Positions 56,660 through 64,000 of a stretch of 64,000 nucleotides of DNA are shown here, piece after piece. The position numbers and the translations under genes were made by a program. Each line of letters starts with the position of its first letter. The first letter of the stretch is position 1. The stretch is from NCBI RefSeq assembly GCF_001655675.1, contig NZ_LYRP01000005.1, positions 62,001-126,000 on the forward strand, given 5' to 3'. Under the pieces are notes generated by a model that worked only from the letters and a program-made list of their open reading frames with translations, was not told the origin of the DNA and ran no database searches. Source of the stretch: Mangrovibacter phragmitis. Its GTDB lineage: Bacteria > Pseudomonadota > Gammaproteobacteria > Enterobacterales > Enterobacteriaceae.

Positions 56660-58144
56660 ATGCCAAACGTACACCATACAACTGCTGATAACCCCAATGC
56701 AGGCTACAGCCCCAAATTGTGTAATGAAGATCTGGCGCCCACTCGCCAACAAAGCTGGACCTGGTACAACATCTTTTCATTCTGGATGTCCGATGTTCAC
56801 AGCATGGGAGGTTATGTTGTTGCCGCCAGTTTCTTTGCATTAGGTTTATCAAGCTGGCAAGTGCTGTTATGCCTGTTGGTCGGTATTTGTATTGTTCAGG
56901 TATGCGCTAACCTGGTTGCCAAACCCAGCCAGATGGCCGGCGTGCCTTATGCTGTTATCAGCCGCCAGGCTTTCGGGGTATTTGGTGCCAATATTCCAGC
57001 AGTAATCCGTGGTTTGATTGCGTTTGCCTGGTACGGCATTCAGACATACCTTGCGGCAAATGCACTGATGTTGGTTATCCTGAAATTTTGGCCTTCCCTC
57101 GCCCCAATGACACAGAATCACTTTCTGGGCCTTTCGCATCTGGGCTGGATTTGCTTTGGCATTATGTGGGTACTGCAGGCGATGGTGTTCTGGCACGGCA
57201 TGGATGCCATCAAGCGGTTTATTGATGTGGCAGGCCCGGCCGTCTATGTTGTGATGATGTGTCTTGCTGGTTGGATCCTTTACCAGACCGGGCTGGATGG
57301 TATTTCTTTTACGCTGTCCAGTAAAACACTCAGCCCTTCAGCTCAAGTGTGGGAAATGATTACCGCAACTGCGCTGGTTGTCTCCTATTTTTCCGGACCA
57401 CTACTCAATTTTGGTGACTTCTCCCGTTATGCGAAAAACATGAATGAGATTCGCCGTGGTAACCGTTGGGGGCTGCCATTTAATTTCCTGCTCTTTTCCA
57501 TTGTTACTGTCATTATTGTTTCTGGTACACAATCGTTATTTGGCAAAATGATTACCGACCCTATCGAGACAGTCAGCCATGTGGGAAATAGTCTGGCAAT
57601 GGCGATTGGTTTGTTGACAATGATAACTGCCACTATTGGGATTAATATTGTCGCTAACTTTGTTTCACCTGCTTTTGACTTCTCAAACTGCTCTCCCCAA
57701 AAAATCAGTTTTCGTACCGGGGGCATGATTGCTGCAGTGGGCTCCGTGCTATTGACACCGTGGAATCTGTTCCAGTCACCAGAGTTAATCCATTACACAC
57801 TGGATGTTCTGGGCTCTTTCATTGGCCCATTGTTTGGGATTTTGCTTGCTGACTTTTATTTGATTAAACGTGGCACAATTAACGTAGATGCTTTATTTAG
57901 CGTATCTCAGGAAGGCCCTTACTGGTACAACAATGGGTTCAACCCGAAAGCGATTGCTGCATTGATTCCTTCCGTCGTAGTTTGCCTGATTATCAGCTTT
58001 ATCCCGTCATTACATGCCGTGGCAAATTTCAGTTGGTTTATCGGTGCGTTTTTGGCGGCCGGGAGCTACCGCTGGATTGCACGTAATGATCGTGTTGAAA
58101 ATTCCGACACACTGACCCAGGTAATTACTGTACATCAGGAATAA
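56660..58144 (+). CDS. hpxC: NCS1-family allantoin permease HpxC
   Basis: A 494-residue inner-membrane transporter of the nucleobase-cation-symport-1 family with 12 expected helices. The N-terminal NEDLAPTRQQSWTWYNIFSFWMSDVHS and the later PVFARQAFG-like segment PYAVISRQAFGVFGANIP are typical of allantoin/hydantoin carriers. AAGGAG precedes the start. Divergent from hpxS, as in Klebsiella. Likely imports allantoin. Confidence 0.9.
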   Translation: MPNVHHTTADNPNAGYSPKLCNEDLAPTRQQSWTWYNIFSFWMSDVHSMGGYVVAASFFALGLSSWQVLLCLLVGICIVQVCANLVAKPSQMAGVPYAVISRQAFGVFGANIPAVIRGLIAFAWYGIQTYLAANALMLVILKFWPSLAPMTQNHFLGLSHLGWICFGIMWVLQAMVFWHGMDAIKRFIDVAGPAVYVVMMCLAGWILYQTGLDGISFTLSSKTLSPSAQVWEMITATALVVSYFSGPLLNFGDFSRYAKNMNEIRRGNRWGLPFNFLLFSIVTVIIVSGTQSLFGKMITDPIETVSHVGNSLAMAIGLLTMITATIGINIVANFVSPAFDFSNCSPQKISFRTGGMIAAVGSVLLTPWNLFQSPELIHYTLDVLGSFIGPLFGILLADFYLIKRGTINVDALFSVSQEGPYWYNNGFNPKAIAALIPSVVVCLIISFIPSLHAVANFSWFIGAFLAAGSYRWIARNDRVENSDTLTQVITVHQE

Positions 58145-58154
58145 CATCTCGCTA

Positions 58155-58184
58155 ATGGTGCCAGAATAGCCGCTCTGGCACCAT
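58155..58184 (+). terminator. Hairpin after hpxC
   Basis: ATGGTGCCAGA pairs with TCTGGCACCAT around an eight-base loop, 11 bases after the hpxC stop. No long T run. Confidence 0.7.
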
Positions 58185-58383
58185 CAACACTCTGTTTAGC
58201 TGATTACCTGGCAGAATAAATTTCCCTATTCGAAATATCCTCCACTCAAAAAAGTTAACACCACCACCTTAAAAGAATATTTTTGATATTTATCAAATAA
58301 CAATTAAACATAGCTATGTTATAAACCCTACCCGACAAGCACACATGCATGCCGCACTCTTCTTCACTTTCAGGAAATAATTA

Positions 58384-58761
58384 ATGGCTGTTAAAATCAA
58401 TATGGAAAACCCGAAAACGGGTGAGCACTTACATGGCTTCTATGGTTTTTCATGGACAACGTTTTTCTTCGGTTGTATTCCGGCGCTTTTCAGAAAAGAT
58501 TTTAAAACGTTTATAGGGGTATTTATTATTTTACTCATTCTGGCATTAGTCACGATGGGTATCGGTTCTACGGTTGCCATGATTGTCTGGGCATTTATGT
58601 ATAATAAGTACTACACAACAAATCTGATTAAACGTGGTTTCCAGTTTGCCGGGACACATACTGAAAACGAACTGGCTTCAAGTAAACTGGGGCTGACGCT
58701 GAACCCGGACAACTGCAAAACCTTCACGCAGAATACCCCGACGTCACAAATTATTTCTTAA
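58384..58761 (+). CDS. DUF2628/HrgC-like small membrane protein
   Basis: A 125-residue protein. The start KINMENPKTGEHLHGFYGFSWTTFFFGCIPALFRKDF is the pattern of a widespread family of small membrane proteins with a soluble N-terminus, one or two membrane helices (FIGVFIILLILALVTMGIGS, VAMIVWAFMYNKYY) and a short positively charged motif after them (LIKRGF). Function unknown. AGGAAA precedes the start and a strong terminator follows, so it is transcribed alone. Confidence 0.7.
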   Translation: MAVKINMENPKTGEHLHGFYGFSWTTFFFGCIPALFRKDFKTFIGVFIILLILALVTMGIGSTVAMIVWAFMYNKYYTTNLIKRGFQFAGTHTENELASSKLGLTLNPDNCKTFTQNTPTSQIIS

Positions 58762-58778
58762 TAAAGCGCCAAAACTGA

Positions 58779-58809
58779 AAAGTCACCACTGTTGTTGGTG
58801 ACTTTCTTA
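58779..58809 (+). terminator. Terminator after the DUF2628-like gene
   Basis: AAAGTCACCA pairs with TGGTGACTTT around CTGTTGT; CTTATT follows. The next 290 bases to the tRNA gene hold no supported gene. Confidence 0.85.
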
Positions 58810-59099
58810 TTCTCGCAATAATTCTCTATTCAGCTAAATTATTGTTCCTATAACCATAGCAGGCTTCTTGCTATCTTCACGCCAACTCGCTACCCAGAAT
58901 AGCCTCTCATCACCTTATGCCTGGCGCAATCAACGCCTCTTCAGGCAAATACAGATTTTTGCTTCACCGGGTATTGCCACACAATGGGAAAATCACTTTT
59001 GCCATGCAGGCAGACTACTGCAACAGTAGCAGAACAAACATGATAAGGGGTCGTAAACGAAAAAGCGCCATGTTAGAAATTAACATGGCGCTGGAATAG

Positions 59100-59176
59100 T
59101 GGCGGAACGGACGGGACTCGAACCCGCGACCCCCTGCGTGACAGGCAGGTATTCTAACCAACTGAACTACCGCTCC
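59100..59176 (-). tRNA. aspV: tRNA-Asp (anticodon GTC)
   Basis: A 77-base tRNA on the minus strand: GGAGCGG acceptor, D-loop TTGGTTAGAAT, anticodon GTC in CTGTCAC, T-loop GGTTCGAGTCC and encoded CCA. Its position beside dnaQ matches E. coli aspV. Confidence 0.96.
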
Positions 59177-59300
59177 GCGATTGTTCCCCGTCGGGAACGA
59201 TGCGGATATTACGGATACCTTACAGAAGCGTCAACGCTTTTTCTTTCTATTTTGACTGTTTGGCGCAAAATTCACCTGAACGGCCGGATTTTGCACACCA

Positions 59301-60029
59301 TCATGCGCGCCACATACAGCTGCCACCTTTTTTCTGCACCAGGTCCAGACGAGATTCATGCGCCACGCATTCTTCATCTGTTGCTCTGATAATTTTCAAC
59401 CCGCCAGCGCGAACCACACGTTGTATACCTGTTGAGTCCACGGCCTGCTGTGCATCGCCTTCCATCGCAAATTTGATGCTGGTTTGCCCACCGGTCATGG
59501 TCAGATAGACATCAGCCAGAATCTGGGCATCGAGTAATGCCCCGTGCAACGTTCGTTTACTGTTATCTATTTCGTAGCGCGAGCACAAAGCATCCAGGCT
59601 GTTACGTTTGCCGGGGAACATACGCCGCGCCAGAGCCAGGCTGTCTGTGACTTTACAGAATGTCTCTGTTTTGCCAATGCCCTTATTGAGCATGCCAAAC
59701 TCATAATCCATAAAGCCGATATCAAACGATGCATTATGGATAACCAGTTCAGCCCCGCGGATGTAATCAAGAAAATCATCAACAACATCGGCAAATACAG
59801 GCTGATATGCGAGGAACTCATCTGAAATACCGTGAACCATAAAGGCTTCCGGATCCACCAAACGGTCAGGCTTAAGATAAATATGAAAGTTGTTGCCTGT
59901 CAGGCGGCGGTTAATCACTTCAACAGCACCAATTTCGATAATACGATGCCCTTCGTAGTGCGCCCCTACCTGGTTCATACCTGTGGTTTCAGTATCGAGA
60001 ACGATCTGTCTTGTGATTTCTGTGCTCAT
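59301..60029 (-). CDS. dnaQ: DNA polymerase III epsilon subunit (proofreading 3'-5' exonuclease)
   Basis: A 242-residue subunit. The DEDDh exonuclease has LDTETTGMN (first Asp, Glu), [13 protein letters not shown], and [14 protein letters not shown] (His, Asp). [10 protein letters not shown] clamp-binding motif follows, then the C-terminal polymerase-binding tail. ATG 60029 is chosen by comparison with E. coli; earlier in-frame ATGs would run into the rnhA promoter region. Divergent from rnhA with 55 bases between start codons, so promoters overlap. Confidence 0.97.
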   Translation of the reverse strand: MSTEITRQIVLDTETTGMNQVGAHYEGHRIIEIGAVEVINRRLTGNNFHIYLKPDRLVDPEAFMVHGISDEFLAYQPVFADVVDDFLDYIRGAELVIHNASFDIGFMDYEFGMLNKGIGKTETFCKVTDSLALARRMFPGKRNSLDALCSRYEIDNSKRTLHGALLDAQILADVYLTMTGGQTSIKFAMEGDAQQAVDSTGIQRVVRAGGLKIIRATDEECVAHESRLDLVQKKGGSCMWRA

Positions 60030-60084
60030 AGCGCTCATTTGTGTCAGACTTAGTTTTTTCTTCAGACCCGGGAAGTTTACCAGA

Positions 60085-60555
60085 ATGCGTAAACAGGTAG
60101 AAATTTTCACCGACGGCTCCTGCTTAGGGAACCCAGGCCCTGGTGGCTACGGTGCGATTTTACGTTATAAACAACACGAAAAAACCTTCAGTGAAGGGTA
60201 CTATCTCACAACGAATAATAGAATGGAGTTAATGGCGGCGATCGTCGCACTCGAAGCCATTAAGGAACACTGTGATATCACACTGAGCACGGACAGTCAG
60301 TATGTTCGTCAGGGAATTACCTCCTGGATCCATAACTGGAAAAAGCGTGGCTGGAAAACCGCAGATAAGAAGCCAGTCAAAAATGTTGATCTGTGGAAAC
60401 GGCTGGACAGCGCTCTCAGCCAGCACAATATTAAATGGGAATGGGTAAAGGGCCATGCCGGCCATCCGGAAAATGAACGATGTGACGAACTGGCACGCAC
60501 AGCCGCAGGTTCGCCATCACAGGAAGATACGGGCTATTTATCTGAAAACGGGTGA
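60085..60555 (+). CDS. rnhA: Ribonuclease HI
   Basis: A 156-residue endonuclease that degrades RNA in RNA-DNA hybrids. Catalytic residues: Asp10 in [14 protein letters not shown], Glu48 in [13 protein letters not shown], Asp70 in STDSQYV and Asp134 in NERCDELAR. The basic handle [15 protein letters not shown] is present. ATG 60085 with GGAAG upstream gives the standard length. The 3' end overlaps convergent yafS by 22 bases. Confidence 0.97.
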   Translation: MRKQVEIFTDGSCLGNPGPGGYGAILRYKQHEKTFSEGYYLTTNNRMELMAAIVALEAIKEHCDITLSTDSQYVRQGITSWIHNWKKRGWKTADKKPVKNVDLWKRLDSALSQHNIKWEWVKGHAGHPENERCDELARTAAGSPSQEDTGYLSENG

Positions 60556-61274
60556 TCAGTCCTGTTTCGGTACTGGCGGGATGCAGTTACCGCCGGTCGC
60601 AACGACGCCCGTGATTTTCTGGCAGACATTGGGGTCATCGTTAATGGAATCGTTCTTTTCCGTGCCACTATCAACTGCATGCAACCCAGTGCCGGGAGGT
60701 GAGTGGAGAGCAAGCGCCCTCCTGACCGGTGCCAGGGGAGAACATGGAAACGCTTGTAATGCAGCACTTCAAAGTTAAGCAATGAAAGCCAGTCCAACTG
60801 GCGAACCAGAGTAAACATCCGGCTTTGAGTTGCCCCCTTTTTGCTACGAAACGGCATTACTTTACCAATACCTAACAGGCTGACTGGATTAAAACCGCTC
60901 AGGATCAACCAACCATCGTCAATCAATATACGATCAACTTCCCTGAGCAATCGGTGTGGATCCTGACACCAGGAGAGGCTATGGGCTAACAAGCAGGCGT
61001 CAACAGATTTTGCGGCAAAAGGCAGCGCCAGTGGATCTGCTATCACATGAAGTGCATGCCCTTGCATTGCCACGTTCACCTGGTGTGATATAGCGCATTC
61101 ACTGGTATTGATTTCTGCGCTCAAATTCCCCAGTTTAATTAAATGGAATCCAAACATTTTTCCAAGCCAGGGTTGCACCTGCCGTTCAAGCGCTTCACGA
61201 TAGTATTCACCCCAGGGCAATTCAGCCCATTGTCCAGGCGCCTGGAGTGGCAAAGGTGTCCTTGCCGGTTTCAT
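60534..61274 (-). CDS. yafS: SAM-dependent methyltransferase-like protein YafS
   Basis: A 246-residue class I methyltransferase-fold protein. The conserved core includes [39 protein letters not shown] and [11 protein letters not shown]-terminal [14 protein letters not shown] matches E. coli YafS. Substrate unknown. Divergent from gloB. Confidence 0.92.
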   Translation of the reverse strand: MKPARTPLPLQAPGQWAELPWGEYYREALERQVQPWLGKMFGFHLIKLGNLSAEINTSECAISHQVNVAMQGHALHVIADPLALPFAAKSVDACLLAHSLSWCQDPHRLLREVDRILIDDGWLILSGFNPVSLLGIGKVMPFRSKKGATQSRMFTLVRQLDWLSLLNFEVLHYKRFHVLPWHRSGGRLLSTHLPALGCMQLIVARKRTIPLTMTPMSARKSRASLRPAVTASRQYRNRTDHPFSDK

Positions 61275-61311
61275 TAAAACCTTCCATTTGAGAGCATTAC
61301 CGAGGTCATTT

Positions 61312-62067
61312 ATGAATCTTACCAGTATTCCTGCATTTCAGGACAACTATATCTGGGTACTCTATAACGACATGGGTGAATGCCTGGTTGTCGACCCGGG
61401 AGACGCAGGGCCTGTGCTTGACACAGTGGCGAAATTTGGCTGGAAACCTGTGGCGATTTTGCTTACCCACCACCATGCCGACCACACCGGTGGTGTGGCA
61501 GAATTATGTGCAACATGGCCGGAGTTGGTTGTTTATGGGCCAGAGGAAACCAGAAGTAAAGGTGCCACGCACATACTGACCGGTGGCGATAAATTCCCAT
61601 TATTGGGACTTGAGTTTGAGGTAATATTTACACCCGGTCACACTTTAGGACATATCTGTTATTACAGTTCTCCTTATCTATTTTGCGGTGATACACTTTT
61701 TTCTGGTGGGTGTGGAAGACTATTCGAAGGCACTCCAACCCAGATGTACCAGTCACTTGGAACATTGAACAAACTGCCTGCTCAAACATTAATCTGTTGT
61801 GCCCATGAGTACACGCAATCAAATATTAACTTTTCTTTAAGTATTCTTCCGGAAGATGAAGCAATACTTAAATACAGTAATGAAGTTAATAAGTTACGTA
61901 AAAAAAATCACTCTTCCCTCCCCTCCACACTAGAAAAGGAGCGGCAAATTAATCTTTTTCTACGAACAGATGATGCTGTTTTAATTGAAAAAATTAAAGA
62001 TGAAACAACTTTGCAACAACCTGAACAATATTTTGCCTGGTTACGCGCAAAGAAAGATAACTTCTAA
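61312..62067 (+). CDS. gloB: Hydroxyacylglutathione hydrolase (glyoxalase II)
   Basis: A 251-residue metallo-beta-lactamase-fold thioesterase that hydrolyses S-lactoylglutathione in methylglyoxal detoxification. Metal ligands are in [40 protein letters not shown] and [13 protein letters not shown] 61312 (GAGG upstream) gives the E. coli length. From about 61615 the DNA becomes AT-rich with codons such as AGA, CTA and ATA that neighbours avoid, so the second half may come from a different source. Confidence 0.96.
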   Translation: MNLTSIPAFQDNYIWVLYNDMGECLVVDPGDAGPVLDTVAKFGWKPVAILLTHHHADHTGGVAELCATWPELVVYGPEETRSKGATHILTGGDKFPLLGLEFEVIFTPGHTLGHICYYSSPYLFCGDTLFSGGCGRLFEGTPTQMYQSLGTLNKLPAQTLICCAHEYTQSNINFSLSILPEDEAILKYSNEVNKLRKKNHSSLPSTLEKERQINLFLRTDDAVLIEKIKDETTLQQPEQYFAWLRAKKDNF

Positions 62068-62136
62068 ATCCAGGGTTGAGTTATTTTGCAGTCGCAGGTA
62101 TCATCGCTCGTCTTTTAAGCAACTATTGACACACAC

Positions 62137-63501
62137 ATGAAGGCAAAAGCGATTCTAATCGCCTCTGTCCTGCTGGTTGGGTGCCAGGCGTCGAAGCATG
62201 ACGGGCATATACAACAGCACGCACAGAGCCTTTCTGCGGCTGGTCAAGGAGAAGCAGGAAAGTTCGCAGGTCAGGCGGACAGCGCGCAATGGTTGAACGA
62301 TGGTACTTCCTTCGCGCATGATCAGGACCTGTGGACCTTCATTGGCAACGAGCTAAAGATGGGGATTCCGGAAAACGCCCGGATTCGCGAACAAAAACAG
62401 AAGTATTTGAGTAATAAGAGCTATCTCCACGATGTAACTTTACGGGCAGAGCCGTATATGTACTGGATAGCCGGGCAAGTTAAGAAACGTAACATGCCGA
62501 TGGAACTGGTACTACTACCCATAGTGGAGAGCGCTTTTAACCCCCATGCAACGTCTGGTGCTAATGCCGCAGGCATTTGGCAAATCATTCCGAGCACGGG
62601 AAGGAACTATGGTTTAAAGCAAACTCGTGAGTATGATGCGCGGCGTGATGTGGTAGCTTCCACAACTGCCGCGTTGGACATGATGCAACGCCTTAACACT
62701 ATGTTTGGCGGCGACTGGCTATTGACTGTTGCTGCATATAACAGCGGCGAAGGCAGGGTAATGCGTGCAATAAAAGCGAACAAAGCCCGTGGGAAACCAA
62801 CAGACTTTTGGTCACTTTCTTTGCCACATGAAACGCGTGTCTATGTTCCCAAAATGTTAGCGCTGAGTGAGATTTTCAAAAACAGTCAGCGTTATGGTGT
62901 TCGCTTACCAACGCCGGATGAAAGCCGTGCGCTGGCAAAAGTGAAAGTATCCAGCCCAGTTCAGATGGACCAACTTGCCGAAATGGCAGGTATGTCGCTT
63001 AAAAAACTGAAAGCATTCAATGCGGGTTACAAAGGGGAAGTATTAGGCAAGAGCGGCCCGAAGTATGTCATGGTGCCACAAAAGCATGCGGATGAACTTC
63101 GTAGCTCTCTCGCTGCAAATACATTCGATGCAATGCAATCGTCTCTGGTCGCAAGCAATAGCAGCGCCGCGTATACAGTACGGCGTGGTGACACGCTTTC
63201 TGGTATTGCTGCTCGCTTGAATGTCTCAGAGCGTGATTTGCGGGCGTGGAATAACCTGACATCCAGCAAGATAAACATTGGTCAGACCCTGCAAACAGGT
63301 ACGCTGAACAGTGATTCACGGCTGGTAAAAAATGACAGCATCACCTATCGCGTTAAAAAAGGTGACTCGCTGTATAGCATAGCCAGGCGGCATGGTCTCA
63401 ACATTAATGATGTCATGCGCTGGAATAAGGATGTTGATGCTATTAAGCCTGGTGACCAGTTAACCTTGTTTGTTAACGACGGAACCAGCCCCGACTCCTG
63501 A
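62137..63501 (+). CDS. mltD: Membrane-bound lytic murein transglycosylase D
   Basis: A 454-residue outer-membrane lipoprotein that cleaves peptidoglycan. Lipobox LLVGC gives lipidated Cys16. The SLT domain has catalytic Glu in LLPIVESAFNPHATSG and GIWQIIPSTGR. Two LysM repeats follow at the C-terminus (YTVRRGDTLSGIAARLN, YRVKKGDSLYSIARRHG). Same length class as E. coli MltD. A terminator lies 39 bases after the stop. Confidence 0.97.
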   Translation: MKAKAILIASVLLVGCQASKHDGHIQQHAQSLSAAGQGEAGKFAGQADSAQWLNDGTSFAHDQDLWTFIGNELKMGIPENARIREQKQKYLSNKSYLHDVTLRAEPYMYWIAGQVKKRNMPMELVLLPIVESAFNPHATSGANAAGIWQIIPSTGRNYGLKQTREYDARRDVVASTTAALDMMQRLNTMFGGDWLLTVAAYNSGEGRVMRAIKANKARGKPTDFWSLSLPHETRVYVPKMLALSEIFKNSQRYGVRLPTPDESRALAKVKVSSPVQMDQLAEMAGMSLKKLKAFNAGYKGEVLGKSGPKYVMVPQKHADELRSSLAANTFDAMQSSLVASNSSAAYTVRRGDTLSGIAARLNVSERDLRAWNNLTSSKINIGQTLQTGTLNSDSRLVKNDSITYRVKKGDSLYSIARRHGLNINDVMRWNKDVDAIKPGDQLTLFVNDGTSPDS

Positions 63502-63539
63502 GGAGCCGGAATTATGGCATGAGCATCATGCCCGTCAAA

Positions 63540-63592
63540 CCACCTGTCGTGATATTGCTGCCATGCAGTGTATCAACACAGGTGGTTTTTTT
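63540..63592 (+). terminator. mltD terminator
   Basis: CCACCTGT (63540-63547) pairs with ACAGGTGG (63578-63585), followed by seven T. The end overlaps the yafD stop region. Confidence 0.8.
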
Positions 63593-64000
63593 ATTTTGTC
63601 TTGCATGGGTTAAATTCCACTAACAATGGGTTATGGTCAGATGCCTGAGTAACCAGAACGGATGCATTCGCCACATTCAGGCCACGGTAAAAGACAAAAT
63701 CCAGCGGGCGTCCGAATGCACGCCGACGCTGGTCATCTTTAAAACGCACTTCACGTAGTGACATTTCACGGGCAAACCCATATAGCGCACTGATCCTGGG
63801 ACGGCTCCATGCATTGAAGTCCCCCGCCATAATAACTGGCCCACTATGATGCGCCATTTGCTCCCGAATGGGAGCTAATTGTTTGCTGTACACATCCACG
63901 CCTAAAGTAAAGTTGATGGCATGAATATTAACGACCATCAGCATCCGGGTATCGGGTAGCGGGTAAACAGTGACCAGAGCAGACTTGGCAAGCCGCAGAA
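63591..64000 (-). CDS. yafD: Endonuclease/exonuclease/phosphatase-family protein YafD, N-terminal part outside window
   Basis: The C-terminal 136 residues of a DNase I-like (EEP) protein. The frame is open to the right window edge, so the start lies beyond. [18 protein letters not shown], the [10 protein letters not shown] motif (catalytic Asp, Asn) and [11 protein letters not shown] (Asp-His) are intact and close to E. coli YafD. Substrate not established. Convergent with mltD. Confidence 0.93.
   Translation of the reverse strand, partial: LRLAKSALVTVYPLPDTRMLMVVNIHAINFTLGVDVYSKQLAPIREQMAHHSGPVIMAGDFNAWSRPRISALYGFAREMSLREVRFKDDQRRRAFGRPLDFVFYRGLNVANASVLVTQASDHNPLLVEFNPCKTK

Noticed and set aside
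59099..59389. Plus-strand ORF of 96 codons beginning AERTGLEPATPCVTG
   Set aside because: It is the antisense reading of tRNA-Asp, a well-known false gene, and continues into the dnaQ 3' end.
1..64000. CRISPR arrays, rRNA genes, replication origin
   Set aside because: No regularly spaced short repeats, no rRNA-like sequence and no DnaA-box clusters were seen by eye.

Overview
The window is chromosomal DNA of an enterobacterium (family Enterobacteriaceae). From 24 kb rightwards it keeps the E. coli-type gene order thrW-proA-proB-phoE-crl-frsA-gpt-pepD-dinB ... dpaA(yafK)-yafJ-gmhA-fadE-yafV ... aspV-dnaQ/rnhA-yafS-gloB-mltD-yafD. Two blocks absent from E. coli K-12 are inserted: a Na+-NQR operon (nqrABCDEF-nqrM) and a purine-ring (hpx) cluster of the Klebsiella type. 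The genus cannot be named from sequence alone; a relative of Klebsiella/Kluyvera/Buttiauxella with moderate GC is plausible.

Left block, 1-2.5 kb: the end of a short-chain dehydrogenase gene, a small membrane protein, and remnants that look like a P4-type satellite (an Ash-like ORF with a long inverted repeat, an unknown ORF, and a decayed second copy of part of that ORF). 2.6-16.8 kb: an accessory signalling/catabolic locus. A giant (pseudo)kinase-ATPase-GAF-PAS-histidine kinase with a receiver-only protein is co-directional with two XapX membrane proteins and a YcaC-like cysteine hydrolase. Divergent from these is amidohydrolase-DoxX-MFS exporter-alpha/beta hydrolase. A FixJ/LuxR-type regulator and a GapC-like GAPDH flank the locus convergently. 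An 11-bp motif, ATAGGTATACA, is shared by the divergent promoter region and the gapC upstream region.

17-24 kb: a lipoprotein gene, then a degraded island next to tRNA-Thr (thrW). It holds a relocated yafNO toxin-antitoxin pair, two different tyrosine-recombinase 3' ends, an IS3-family transposase tail, an orphan frameshifted hcp with DUF1493 and STM2901-family genes, and a candidate polymorphic toxin with a deaminase-like C-terminus and an N-terminal sequence resembling leaders of contractile-injection-system cargo.

24-46 kb: core genes with recognisable control sites: a Pho box before phoE, a LexA box before dinB, a FadR box before fadE. The nqr operon has nqrM but no apbE. 46-58 kb: a consolidated hpx cluster (hpxT, an hpxK::hpxQ fusion, hpxJ, hpxU, hpxWXYZ, hpxB, hpxA, hpxS, hpxC) for conversion of hydroxyisourate through allantoin, allantoate and oxalurate/oxamate. 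It has sigma-54-type promoters and a hairpin whose two arms both match the NtrC site, so nitrogen control is strongly suggested. The first steps (xanthine and urate oxidation) are not in this window. 58-64 kb: a small membrane protein, tRNA-Asp and the dnaQ-yafD core block.
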